Of a DNA stretch of 64,000 bases, positions 44,391-55,445 are shown piece after piece; the stretch's first letter is position 1; each line of letters starts with the position of its first letter. The notes under the pieces were generated by a model. The model did no database searches, was not told the origin of the DNA, and saw only the letters and a program-made list of their open reading frames with translations. Both the position numbers and the translations under genes were made by a program. The stretch covers positions 744,001 to 808,000 of the forward strand of contig CM053141.1 in assembly GCA_028571685.1 (NCBI GenBank), written 5' to 3'. The stretch comes from Heterohyrax brucei. Lineage: Eukaryota > Chordata > Mammalia > Hyracoidea > Procaviidae.

Positions 44391-44697
44391 AACAAACAAA
44401 TCTGTCTTTGAAGAAGCACAGCCAGAGCAGTCCTTGAAAGTGAGGATGGGGGACTTCTTGCCTTGTACTCTGAACAAGTTGTCAGGGGGGACCCGTCCCT
44501 GGACAAGGACATCATGCTTGGTAGAGGGCCAGTGAAAGAGGATGGCCTTCAGCAGCGTGGACTGACCATGGCTGTGTGGCCAGCCTTGAGCCTGGCAACC
44601 ACTGTGGGCAAAATGCAGAAAGGGTTTCGTCCTCTTGGACACCGAGTCGTTGTAATTCAGCCCTGGCTCAGTGGCATCTAAACAGCCATCCAAAGGG

Positions 44698-44930
44698 TTT
44701 TCTCTGACCACAGTGGAGTAGCAAAAAAATGTGAGTTTAAAAATCCTCAAACATCTGTGAATTAAGCAATCATCCTCTGTATAATCCCCAAGTCAAAGAA
44801 GACATCATGATGGAAATCAGAACCTGTCTGAACTCAATGATAACTACAGTTCGACAGTCAAAATCTTCTGGTTGCAGTGCTTTTAAAGACTTAAACACAA
44901 TGACATAATTATGCATATTAAGAAATAAAT
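44698..44930 (+). mobile_element. L1 ORF2 fragment
   Basis: Plus-strand match to L1 ORF2 downstream of the endonuclease: CATCTGTGAATTAAGCAATC, CCCAAGTCAAAGAAGACATC, ATGGAAATCAGAACCTG and AAATCTTCTGGTTGCAGTGC. Short, frame-broken. Confidence 0.68.
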
Positions 44931-44933
44931 TAA

Positions 44934-45434
44934 TGTCTTAGTCATCTGGCACTGCTGTGTAACAGAAATACCACAAGTGCATGGCTTTAGTGAACAGAAA
45001 TTTATTTTCTCACAAAAAGGTAGGCTGAAGTTCAAACTCAGGGCATCAGCTCAAGGGGAAGGTTTTCTTTTCCCTGTTGCTTCCAGAGGAAGGTCTTAGT
45101 CATCCCTCTTTCCTTGGACTGGGAGCTTCTGAGGTGCAGGGACCCCAGGTCTAAACAGCGTGCTCTGCTCCCAGCACTGCTTCTTTCCTGATGGTATGAG
45201 GTCCCCAACTCTCGGTTTGTGTCCCTTTCCTTTGTATCCCAAAAGATTGCTTCAAGGCTCAGTACAATCTTCCACAGCGAGTCTTGCCCCGCCAGCACAC
45301 TGCAGCCCACCTTGCCTCATTAACACCATAGAGACACGATTTACCGCACACAGGAACATCGCAGAATCCCAGGAATCGTGACCTAGCCAGGTTGCTATAC
45401 TCATTTTTGGGGGGATACAGTTCAATCCGTGATA
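44934..45434 (-). mobile_element. MaLR-type solo LTR
   Basis: 501 bp, TGTCTTAGTCATCTGGCACTG at the left and GATACAGTTCAATCCGTGATA at the right. Flanks ATTAA and GTTAA agree in four of five bases, a likely 5-bp target duplication. Confidence 0.87.
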
Positions 45435-46044
45435 GTTAACAAAAAAGTATTAAAGCTAGTGAAAGTAATAGGAAGGAAATAGAGCAGAATGAAAACTGAT
45501 GAAATAAAAAACACACACCAGCAGGGTGGGCAGGGGACAAAGGGGCACAGCTTCCGCGCCCTGAGTGCCAGGCCAACACACTGGGGTGGCCTGGGGCCCT
45601 GGGAAGCGGGGAAGGGACGGCCGAGGAAGAAGTGAAGGAGGGAGGGAGGGGATGGCGCCCTGGCCACTGTGTCCCCCTGGGCGTTCTAGGCTCAGAGCCT
45701 CTGGCCCACAAGAACTGGAGGACGTGGGTGTGGAGACCTAGGGGACAGGCTCACCCACCCGCCACGTGCAGAGCTCTGCAGCTGTGCCCTCCTCCGTGCA
45801 GAAGGCAGCACCCACAGAGGGGTGAAGGTGGGGCAGAGCCTGAATGTCACCTGACCTCAGACCCTTCGCAACAGCCACCGCGCAGAGCACTGAGGGGAGT
45901 GGGGAGGGTTGGGGGTGATGGGTCCCCAGGCCCAGGGCCCCTAAGACTGAGCACTCACTGGGCATGACACTTCGGAGTTCAGGTGAAACCCAGACGAGTT
46001 AAGTTTCCACCAGCACCCGGATGACATTGAGGGGGGTGTGGAGC
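45435..46044. other. GC-rich DNA, nothing recognised
   Basis: No gene or known repeat. Frames on both strands are of similar length and lack motifs. Confidence 0.4.
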
Positions 46045-46257
46045 CTGCAGATGGCCACTGCAAACAGCAACCACGGGCAGCCACTGCAGACGGCCGCCAC
46101 AGAAAACCACTGCAGAAAACCACTGCAGACAGCCACCACAGTCGGCCGCCACAGACGGCCACCACAGTCGGCCACCACAGACGGCCACCACAGACGGCCC
46201 CTGCAGACGGCCCCCACAGATGGCTCCCACAGATGGCCCCCACAGACAGCCACGCAG
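46045..46257. repeat. 13-bp minisatellite, about 16 copies
   Basis: Unit consensus ACGGCCACCACAG, with variants AAAACCACTGCAG and ATGGCCCCCACAG. Because 13 is not a multiple of three, the array stays open in several frames on both strands and gives repetitive false proteins (for example 45979-46314 minus, 46021-46389 plus). Variant units are grouped along the array. Confidence 0.92.
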
Positions 46258-46395
46258 GCCGTGCTGAGACGGAGGGCCCCACACCCTCCAGCTGCTTCCT
46301 CCAGCCTGCCACATCTGCGCTTACACCCGCTCCCTCTCTCCCCAGAACTCACCCTACACGGCCCATGGCCTTTGGGGTCCCCTAACTGATGACAA

Positions 46396-46550
46396 ACCCT
46401 GGTGGCTAGCGGGTTAAATGCTACGTCTGCTAACCAAAAGGTCAGCAGTTTGAATCTGCCAGGCAAGCCTTGGAAACTCTATGGGGCAGTTCTATTCTGA
46501 CTATAGGGCTGCTATGCGTCGGAATAGACTCTGTGGCAGTGGTTTTTTTA
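46396..46550 (+). mobile_element. AfroSINE copy, nearly complete
   Basis: AAACCCTGGTGGCTAGCGGG start (A-box region with one base missing), CTGCTAACCAAAAGGTCAGC, B-box-like GTTTGAATCTG, CCTTGGAAACTCTATGGGGC, CTATAGGGCTGCTATGCGTC, and GGAATAGACTCTGTGGCAGT before a T-rich tail. One of the best-preserved copies here. Confidence 0.93.
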
Positions 46551-47455
46551 AGGGAAAGTTTACAATCGAAGTCGATTTTTCCTACAAGAACTCACGCATT
46601 GCTATGTATTGCCCTGTAACTGCAGCTGCTCGCCCCGTCCAGCGACTTCACACGCCTCCTGTCTGCCCTGCGTTTCCTGTGCCCAGTCAGCCAGCTCCTG
46701 TCCCCTCCACCCTCTTGTCCCGCCTCTGGACCGGAGCTGCCCACTGAGCCTCATGGGCTCATTTCATCCAAAATCACACTCTTCACCAGTACCAGCCTGT
46801 GTTCTATGATCCAGCCCAGTCTGGATGGTTTCAGTTCTGGGCTAACCGAGAGTCAGGGAGCCATGTGTTCCAGGGACCCTCCAGTCTGTCAGACCCCCAA
46901 GTCTGCTCTTTCTAATAGAGGTCGAGTTCTGTGCCCCATTTTTCTCCTGCTGCATCTGGGATTCTACACAGAACACATTTTGAGGTGACAGAATTCAATC
47001 CTTAACATGGTTCCAGGAGGCTCCTGGGAGCGACAAGTCCCTCTCTGAATGCAGTGAACGCTGCAAAGAAGCACTGCCTTAAATTACACTAAGGGGGTGC
47101 TTGTTGGGACTTAATGTCTGGGACTCAGTGACGTCAAAGCAGCCTGCCAAGTCCGTCCCCCAAGTTGCTGAGCTGCGCAGACATGTGGCGAGGGCCTCAC
47201 GTTTGCCCCAACTGCCGTGTTAGCGCCCCAGTGAGGCAGCCAGAGTCACTGCCTGATGGGGTTAGCCGTCAGGACAGACTTCCATAAAAGGGGCCTTGTT
47301 CTCCTCCTTGACTTCTTGGGGAGCAAGGTCAGCTCTGAGCGGTTCTACCTGCAGCCGGAGAAGGAGCTCATAGGACGGGCTAGGGCCTTCCACAGGGGTA
47401 GTGATGACTCCGGGCCTCCAGATGTCACCAGAAGCCATGCAGCATGGTCCCACAT
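46551..47455. other. unassigned DNA, possibly repeat-derived
   Basis: 46700-46985 has the feel of an old repeat and ends GACAGAATTCAATCCTTAAC, like a MaLR 5' end on the minus strand, but the interior does not match the LTRs in this window. No gene. Confidence 0.3.
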
Positions 47456-47530
47456 AAAACAAAAAAGCCCGGTGCCGTTTAGTCGGGGCTGACTCGCGGC
47501 GACCTCAGAGGCCAGAGTAGAACTGCCCGC
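47456..47530 (-). mobile_element. AfroSINE or RTE 3'-end fragment
   Basis: GGTGCCGTTTAGTCGGGGCTGACTCGCGGCGACC matches the shared 3' end of AfroSINEs and RTE (kept here in two blocks of under 20 bases each: GGTGCCGTTTAGTCGG, then GGCTGACTCGCGGCGACC). CAGAGTAGAACTGCCCGCGT to its right favours the SINE. Confidence 0.65.
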
Positions 47531-49703
47531 GTACGCTCACATTTTAAGTTGCCTTCACACTTTCTGTCCTAGCCGTGCAACAGACGTGTGGCTTGTCTTG
47601 GAGCTCACCATCAATTTTCAGGTAATTCCATGTGACAGACACCTACAATCAAACCTGTGCATTTTTGCAAAGATCTCAAGAGACAGCCACTGTCCCATGG
47701 CTCACTTTGTTTCCAGCTTCTGAAGATCAAGCCCCATGTGCCAACAGCAAAGCCCCAGGCTGAAGGTGACTCGGAAATGCTTAAAGCCGAAGGATTCTGA
47801 AAGAAGCATTCAGTTACAAACAAGAGCTAAAGCATCATGTTGCTAACTTTGGTGAGTGTCTCAAGAGGGCCTACAGACAATTGCTGAGTTTTGCCTGCTT
47901 TCCCCACAAAGCGTTTCTCCGTGTAGAAAACATAAAACACGGCGTGCCTCACTGGCACATGGGGCCTCCGCGGGGGAGGGTGGGCAGGCGGGACACAGGC
48001 CTCCCTCCCTCCTCGGGGTTTCTCAACCGCTCCCCAAGACAGGCCTGCTGTGCCGCTGTGGGGTTTCCAGCCCAGACTGGAAACCGTCACCACTTTGAAG
48101 AAGTTCTGCTGCTTGTCAGGACTCTGAAGTTTATTTATTGTCATTAAATTGCATTAATTATTTTTGAAGTTCATACTTTTGTTCATAATTTTAAGGCTCT
48201 GTGAAAAGCCTAACACACTCATAAATTCAAACAATTCAGAGAAACGGGCCCAGCAGGCCCTCTGAACTGGCAGCAGAACACGGCATCCAGCCCATTACAG
48301 GCTTACACGCTCGGGCTTAGGACTAATTTTAACTTCCCCTTGAAGTTGGAATTCAAAACCTCACTCACGGCTTGACATGGTATTATCCAAGGAGAATGTT
48401 TATTTCATAATTTGAAACAAGAACCTCTTTTTTTTTTCTCTCTCTCTTTTTTTATGAGAGCCAATATGATTTCCATATGCGGAGCTGGACGGGAAAGAAA
48501 GCAGTTGAATTCATGATGAGTGCCCGTCCAGCCCCCAGGCTTGCTTCTTCGGGCCGAATTCTGGGAGCCCAGGGAGAAGTCAGCTCGGCCTCTTCAGCGG
48601 AGAGCCAGCCTGGAGTACCCGCAGAGGATATCTTTCTCCGGGGCCCAGGGGGGCCTTGTGTGACGACGCTAACGAGAGCACACGCACACACGCACACGCG
48701 CACGCCCACATGCACACACGCGCGCACACACACGCACACACGTGCCCTGCACCACTCAAGCCTGTGCCTGCCTTTTCTTTTCCTCTCCTCCACTGAGATG
48801 TGACGTCCCATGCCCACAACAAGGACCCACTGTCCCCTGTGTGCAGCAAAGGAGATGTGTGTCCTCTGGGTCATCTGAGCCTTTGTCTACCGCCTGCCTC
48901 CTCTCTGAAACATCAGCAGGCACCTACCGCAGGAACAGGGCTTCCCTGAGGGAAGAGCAGAACAAGGAGCCGCTCCCCCGCAGACCTCAGGATGGGTCAT
49001 GGACTGGGGAGGCGGTCCCACAAGTGAAAGAGCGGGAAGGGAGGGCATGGAGGGGCAGAAAGGAGTGGGCTGGGCTGGGGGCAGCTGGGCCATGACCCAG
49101 GGTCTAGATGGTCACGACAGTGTTCCACTGTGCCAGCCCGCTGTCCATCACACTGTGAGGCTGCCAGACCAAACCCCCTGGGACAGGGGAAGCCATGAGT
49201 GTGCCCACCTCAGGGTGGGGCGGCATCAACAGGCGGCCCCTGGGTAGGAACCAGAGGAGCTGAACTCCAGGAAAATGGAGCCACACGCTACTCAGCCTTC
49301 ACCCAGCATGCTGACCTTTAGGGAGAGGACTGAGCTCAGAAGTTCAGTGGTCATCAAGGAGCAGGGTCTTTAGGGGCTGAGTCTGAGGATAGGGGTGGGA
49401 CTAGAGCCAGACTGGCTTCTCCCAGAGACACAGGGGTTTGGACAGCTGGATGTGAGTTTCATAGAGCCTTCTAGTGCCTTGGGGCACTGGGAGTGGGACC
49501 TGTGTGAGGCCATGAAGAGTTCCCTTTAGCGGGGAGGCTCGTGGGATCCGCAGAGCGTGTGTCATGGGGACAGTGAGAACTTCGGGTCTGGAGTCCCAGG
49601 GAGAGGAGTCAGCTGGTGACAGAAGTCAGGGGCAGTCAGGGTGGGGACACAAGAGAGGGAGCCTGGTGAGTGACACTGTTCCTTCCCCCTGTACCCATGC
49701 TGG
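47531..49703. other. unique DNA with a CA/CG repeat
   Basis: No recognisable gene. The segment 48120-48450 is AT-rich and clean of recognised repeats. Frames up to 142 aa occur on both strands across 48452-49095 without domains. Confidence 0.4.
48673..48746. repeat. mixed (CA)n/(CG)n simple repeat
   Basis: Alternating purine-pyrimidine run of CACACG, CGCGCA and CACGCA units over about 70 bp, a sequence type prone to Z-DNA. Confidence 0.9.
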
Positions 49704-49850
49704 AAACCCTGATGCCATAGTGATTAAGACTAAGTAGGTCCCCAGTTCAAATCCACCAGGTAATCCTTGGAAACTGTGGGGCAGTTCTACTCTGTCCTAT
49801 TGGGTCCCTATAGCTGACATTCACTTAACAGCAAAGGGTTTTGGTTTTCT
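49704..49850 (+). mobile_element. AfroSINE copy
   Basis: GGAAACCCTGATGCCATAGT start, B-box-like AGTTCAAATCC, CCTTGGAAACTGTGGGGCAG, TCTACTCTGTCCTATTGGG, a diverged 3' end CATTCACTTAACAGCAAAG and a GGTTTTGGTTTTC tail. Confidence 0.9.
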
Positions 49851-50755
49851 GACAACACCACCTATGATCCAAGGTTGGGACACAAGGTGGACCAGTCAGC
49901 AAGAAAGAGGGAGCCACAGCGCGGGTGCGCAGCCAACAGGAAGGGCACTGCCCTCTGCCCCAGGGCTCCCTCTCCAACCTCGGAAGTCACCCTTGTAAGG
50001 TCTCAGCAGGATATTCCACTCTGCCAGCTCCACAGCAGCTCAAGGCCTTTGGGGGCGCCCATCATCTGCAAGGTTCCATTTGTTCTACCTTCTTTGTTTT
50101 CCTTTGTCTCGTTTTTTGCCACTATTTAAATTGATAGCTAAGTGCTTATCCTCGCCAGACAGGGGTTTTAGCACATGGCACGACTCTCAGTCTCTGCACT
50201 CTGACCCTCACGTCACCTGTGTCTCCGTCTCCCCACCCTGATCCCTCATTTTGTGGATATTGAGAGTTTTAGTTCCAGTTTGGTGGGTGCTTTTCCTTTA
50301 TTTGCTGTTTGTTTCTTTCTCAAGGCTTTAGAAAGTTAGAATTTTACTCTTTTGTCTTGTATCTCTTGCAGCAATATCTCATTTATTTCTCTTTCCATCT
50401 GGGGGTTTCTTCCAAAAACATTTAAAGTGTATATTCTGTTGGCAAGCTATCTGAAACCTTATGACAATATTTTATTATGCCATTTTAATACCTCTTGCTA
50501 TCAACTATTGTATTTTTTATACCTACTATTTTTGCTTGTTATTTTTAGACTATGTTTAAATATACTTCTTGTCTTCATAAGTGTATTTATAATACTTATT
50601 TTGAACTATTGGGCATTCTGCCAGACACTTCTGCTTCAGGTCTTATAACAGGTTCAGTTTTTGTCTTTTTGTTTGGTAATATTTATATCCTTTGGGTTTT
50701 TAGCTTCCTTGACTCAATAGTTTATCAATAGTTAAATCACCCCTGAAAGAAGACA
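49851..50755. other. mixed, then AT-rich DNA; nothing firm
   Basis: 50250-50755 is AT-rich and may be a very old LINE, but I see no block that I can assign. No gene. Confidence 0.35.
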
Positions 50756-51299
50756 TGTAATTCAAAACTTCTTTTCATGCATACATCAGAAACTCAAAAT
50801 TTCCACGTGTATTAAGGACCAAATATTGACAGAGAGTGAGAGAGAGAAAAGGCAATCTAAAGAGAATCAAATGGAACTTAGATGCTGGACTTCTCAGATA
50901 CAAATTTTAAAATAACTGTACACAGAAATAATACGACGAGATTGTTGATGTCACAGGAGAACCAAAAAAAAATTTTTTTTAATCAAATGGAGGTACCAGA
51001 ACTTAAAGACAAAAAAAGTTAATTTCTTTGAAAGATGGGTTTAGCAATTTCTTAGAGGAAATTGCAGAATGAAGGTCAGTGTATTGGATGCTAGGTCAGT
51101 GGAAAATACTGTGAAATACGCAAACTAAATTGGAAGAATAGAGATGTGAAAAGAGCACAAAAAGCATACGGTACATGTGGAAAAGGCATGGAACTGGATT
51201 CCCAGAGGAAAGAGCATTGTGAAGATATTTTCCAAAGACAATGAAAAACATTAAGTCATATATTTAGAAAGTTCTATCAACAAGAAGCCAATTGAATAC

Positions 51300-51475
51300 A
51301 AAACCACCCACAGGCATTTTGTGGTGTATTGTCTAGTTGATTCTGACTCACTGCACCTCTAGAGGATGGAGTAGGACATCCCTTAGGGGGTCTTAGGTTT
51401 TCTCCCATGTCTCCGCAGCTGTGCACTCAGTTAGCAGCCTAGTATCCAGTCATTGTATCACCAGGGCTCTGTATT
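51300..51475 (-). mobile_element. AfroSINE copy, old
   Basis: Minus-strand SINE: AGAGCCCTGGTGATACAATG at its 5' end (right side), and GTCAGAATCAACTAGACAAT near its 3' end (left). The middle is diverged. Confidence 0.78.
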
Positions 51476-51644
51476 CCTAGGTGTGTCATAGTCAGACTAC
51501 CCAGAACAAAAAGAGAAAATCAGTGCAAGTAGCTGCATTCATGGACAGCTGACTTCACAACCAAAATTGTGGAAGCTAAAAGATGGTGGAATCATCTAAT
51601 TTAAAAGCCTAGGGAAAATGGCAGCTAACCTACAATTCTACACC

Positions 51645-52152
51645 TGTTAGGGGTTCGGGATTCAAGAAGAGACGCAGGTTCTCTTTAAAGGTTAAGTTTT
51701 ATTAAAAATGTGCCTAATAGGAAAAAGACTGGTGCACCAGGGATGCACTCTAAACTGTGCAGAGCAAGGAGGCGACCCCAAGTTTTCTTAGCACCCAGTA
51801 TTTAACCCGTAAAATCGCAAGGTAGGGAGGGGGAGCTGACCTTTGCATTGATTGGCTGAAGTTGGCTAAGGCCACATGGAATTTCTGCAAGTTGCAAAAT
51901 TTAGCTGTGGGTGAATGTGTTAACCACATTGGTCAATGTTTAGGTTGAAAAATATAACCAGGAGTGGATGTTTTACTAGGCTGGCTCCAGGGGTTAAATT
52001 TGCGAGGCTGTCTCCCCCGGCCCTATTTGTTTCGGTGTAATTACCCTATGGTATCTCTTGTTATTTCCTGCTAAGTTAGTTCCTGGAGCTTATTATCTGA
52101 ATTTTTACTGCACTCTTCCTCTAAATGGAGTTACTTATGTCTCATTTTAACA
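51645..52152 (-). mobile_element. class I-like solo LTR
   Basis: 508 bp, TGTTAGGGGTTCGGG … CATTTTAACA, flanked by CACC at 51641-51644 and 52153-52156. A 4-bp duplication fits class I (gammaretrovirus-like) ERVs. Sense is minus: that strand has TTAAATACTGGG as a TATA-like motif (about 51797-51808) and AATAAA at about 51702-51707, near the 3' end of the LTR. No internal genes remain. Confidence 0.8.
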
Positions 52153-53269
52153 CACCCATTGAAGACATTATTTGAAAATAAATGTTTTTTTAAAAAAGAA
52201 ACAGATGGTTTCAGGTGGACAAAAAGTGAAATGAGTTGCAGCACATACGCCCTAAAGGAAATTTTTTAGGAAGAAGTGAAATTGTGCAAGAAACAAAGCA
52301 AGAAAATAGGAAGTTTAGAACGATGTGTGGGGAAACCAAATGACTACAAATGAATACAACAATAACTAGTGCCACGTAGAATTTAAATGTGTTGTGCTTT
52401 TACATCTTCAGTGTTCTACTAATTTTTTGTCTGTTTATTCTGTCAGCCAAATGTTTGCAGAAGATAGAACACCAGTCTTACACAAACTCTTCCAAAATAC
52501 AAAGCAAAGGTTACACCATGACCTTGTTACTACAGTCTGACAAGGCCAATGCATCAAGGAACCATTACAGTACTCTGAGATACGAGTGTGAACGCAAATA
52601 TTCCCTTTAAAATGATCAAATCATGATCAGTGCTCTATAAAAAGAAAATGCCACACAGCTTGTTTAGGTAGAATCCAGAAATGCAAGAAGATTAAAATAT
52701 TTTTTAAATAATTTAATTTAAATCATCGCATTAACAGAGTGAGAAAACATTACATCACCCCCAATAGATGTAGGGGAAAAAAATGAACTTATAATTACGA
52801 GAATAGTAAGAAACCAAAGAAAAGCAAGAAAACCCCTTAGTATAATGGAAGGTATCTAAAACGAGTCTACGTGATACACACACAGTGTCCCCAAAGACAT
52901 CTCAGTACAGCAAGAAGGTACTTCATGGACTCACAGGGAAAATAGAGAGCATGGTGACTGGGCACTACACAAAGCAACAGAACTGATGGGACACAGTAAG
53001 GGACAAGTCACATACCCAGCCTGCATACCTGCACCTGAGCTCCAAAATAAAGCAGACATGCGGAAGCTACTCTACAAAACATTATAAGATGTGAGTGGAT
53101 ATTTCCATTACACAGTTAGCCTGTAAAAGATCTGCTGGACTTCAGGGAGGCAACAGGGAATGTCTCCTCTGTTGTCCACAAGTCAACAAGCCGTCTCTTC
53201 ACCACTCATCTGAAACACTCTTTATCAACATTAAGCTCCAGAGATCCTCCCACCTACTGTTGACTTTAC

Positions 53270-53700
53270 GCAAGATGGCATTTATTTGTCTAGTTCAGTT
53301 TTATCATTGGTTTTAATGTCAACTAGGACAAGTCACTGTCACCCTTTATGACTTTCTTTTCAGGGTTTTCAGGGCCATTACCAAATTTTTCTCTCCAGAT
53401 AAACTAAAGGTTCATTTTTTAATAAGTTGCCAGGAAGTACCATTGGGATTTCACTCACGGATTGGTCAGAAGAGCCTCCACGTGGTCAGGAAGTCCCAGG
53501 ACCCTGGGGCTTCCACTGTCGTGTACCCCTCTTCTTTCAGGGCCCTTATTGAGTTTTGGTTTTATTGCTAGTTCTGATGGATGTTATTAATTACGGTGCT
53601 GCATGCTTTTTGATGCTCTGGTGAGTGGGATCTCCCCTTCCGTTACCTTTCCTAGAGAGTCATGTTTTACTCCAGAATTTCCAGGACAGGAGAGAAAGGA
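53270..53700 (-). mobile_element. possible L1 ORF2 fragment
   Basis: The reverse strand around 53400-53640 loosely follows L1 ORF2 (GCCAGGAAGTACCATTGGGA, GCATGCTTTTTGATGCTCTG). Weak; it may be a different old repeat. Confidence 0.35.
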
Positions 53701-55217
53701 AAACTACCTGAAGTGTTAAAGCCAGCTGCTGTCACACGAGCCACATTCTGGCAGTCCCGCATGTGTCAGAGCAGAACTGAGCCCTACATGATTTTCAGTG
53801 GCTGACATTTCAGAAGTACATGGCCAGCCTTTGCTCTGTAGACACCTATGGGGAGACTGGGGCTCCCAAATCTCCAGCATTCAAGCACATTAGCCGTTTA
53901 CAGTGCAGGAAGTCCTGTAGGGATCTCCCTGATGGCTTTCCAAACAGCTTGCTCTGCAGCAGGCCACCAGAGAAGCAGGAAGGCCCCCCTCCCTCTTGGA
54001 CATGGCCCGCCCTCAAAGGGCAGGACACCACAGAGTTACACCCTGGAGCAGCTCCAGAGGCATCTTGTTGCCCTGTGAGGTTGTGGGGAGCACTGTGTTT
54101 GATCAGAGCCCTGTCCTTTGACTACAAGCCATACCCTTGCTCCCAGGGAACGACACAGGAAGGACCTGTGACCCTCTCGTTGATGCCAGGCCCAGTGCTC
54201 CAAGCGATGGCTGGTACACAAAACTAAATTCAGAAATTGGAAAGCTGCATCCTGGCCCTTCGGAAATGCCTCTTCCCCTGAGATTGAACTGTGTTTAGGG
54301 CACAGCATAGCTGGCAGAGTGGTGGGCCTGGAGTGGTGGTTCCCTCCCTGGACTGACCGGCCAGTATCATATGGACAAGGCCAATCAGCAACTCCATGCT
54401 GGGTGCTTAGCGGTCGTGTCTCACCCTCCTGGCTCACCACACAGGCTCAGCTAACAGAACCCAGAGCCCAGACAGCACCCAAGACCCACCCCAGTGTCTG
54501 TGGCAATGGGGCACAGGTCTTGTTGGTGGGGACCTGACTTCCTGTTACACATTGGTTTTCAGTTTTCTTATTTGTCTTGTGCTCATCAAAACACTTTAAG
54601 GCAACCCTGAATTACAAGCGTAACGGAACCAGTCTGCAGCGCAGCCTTCCTCCTGGTGCCTGTCGGCTGAGAAATCGTTTGGTTCTGTGGACTGTACAGC
54701 GAGCCCTGTTTTTATTTTCCTGGGCACTGCCCTCTGGCTGGGCAGAAATCTCTTGCTCTGCCTTTGAAAACAGGAGTAAGTTTACTTGATACGTTTTCCT
54801 TTCCTCTTGATCTGGGGAGAGCTCGTTTCTCATGACTGCAACAGAGATTTCACAGACACTACAGTGGAGCGCAGGTGCCGGCTCAGTTATTGTGAAGGCT
54901 GCAAGGCGTGGAGCAAATGGGGACCAGGGAAAGGCCTCGGTTGTGCCTTACTTGTGTCTCCTGCGTGCCCTGCCTGGCAAGCCGTGCTCGGGGCTGTCCT
55001 GAGGACAGCACACTGCGGACACCGCAGTTCATAAAGGCCTTTCTGCAGGGTCGAGGGCGGTGGGCAGCTAGGCAGCAGGATGCCAGCCAGGTCAGCTTCT
55101 CGGAGGGGTCTGAGTCTCGGTTTTCTTGAGAGGCCAGGCAAGCACGGCGAAACGTGTCTCCACGGATCCCACGTCTCACCCTGCTTGGATGGAGCCCTGC
55201 AGTAGACGACACTGAGT
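53701..55217. other. unique GC-rich DNA, no gene recognised
   Basis: Frames such as 53820-54227 plus (135 aa), 54036-54440 minus (134 aa) and 54883-55422 minus (179 aa, partly tandem repeat) overlap each other and show no family motif. No interspersed repeat recognised. Confidence 0.4.
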
Positions 55218-55445
55218 CAGTGGCCCACACCTGGGGAGAAGTGTTGCCAGCCCACATCTTGGGAGAGCGACAGCAACCCATACCTGGGAGGGGTGATGAC
55301 AGGTGGCCCGCGCCTGGGGGAGGTGACTGCGTCTCACACCCAGGGAAGGTGATGGCAGGTGGCCCACACCTGGGGGAGGTGAGGGGCCTCACACCCGGGG
55401 AGAGTGATGGCGGGTGGCCCACGCCTGAGAAGAGGTGGTGGCAAT
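55218..55445. repeat. minisatellite, ~36-bp unit, about 6 copies
   Basis: Units share TGGCCCACACCTGGGGGAGG and TGATGGC(A/G)GG, with a higher-order alternation in which every second unit carries CTCACACCC(A/G)GG. Confidence 0.85.

Larger units (their letters stand above)
42425..44690 (+). mobile_element. RTE-clade LINE relic split by a class II LTR
   Basis: Reverse-transcriptase coding sequence from about 42506 (TTGACTGTGCTAAGGC) runs to 42735, is interrupted by an LTR, and resumes at 43553. It carries RYADDTTLL (catalytic YADD) at about 43598-43624, the LLKIKNYSLQYGLYLSIKKT stretch, and the downstream C-terminal and 3' regions. The 3' part is rearranged: sequence like 44030-44180 recurs at 44365-44690 after a tandem array at 44250-44390. 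Confidence 0.87.
50756..53090 (+). mobile_element. old L1M relic with SINE and LTR insertions
   Basis: Plus-strand L1 ORF1-like stretch: 51530-51644 (GACAGCTGACTTCACAACC, then AATGGCAGCTAACCTACAATTC) continues after the LTR at 52153 (CCATTGAAGACATTATTTG). This corresponds to the ORF1 C-terminal region of old L1M elements. A SINE (51300-51475) and a solo LTR (51645-52152) interrupt it. Sequence 52200-53090 is A-rich and only loosely L1-like. Confidence 0.5.

Noticed and set aside
43839-44750. Longest open frame in the window (303 aa, minus strand)
   Set aside because: It runs antisense to the RTE ORF2 3' region. RTE antisense frames stay open because of codon usage in the sense gene; no domain is present in this direction.
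46045-46257. CRISPR-like array of short repeats
   Set aside because: Units are head-to-tail without unique spacers, and the context is a mammalian nuclear genome; it is a minisatellite.
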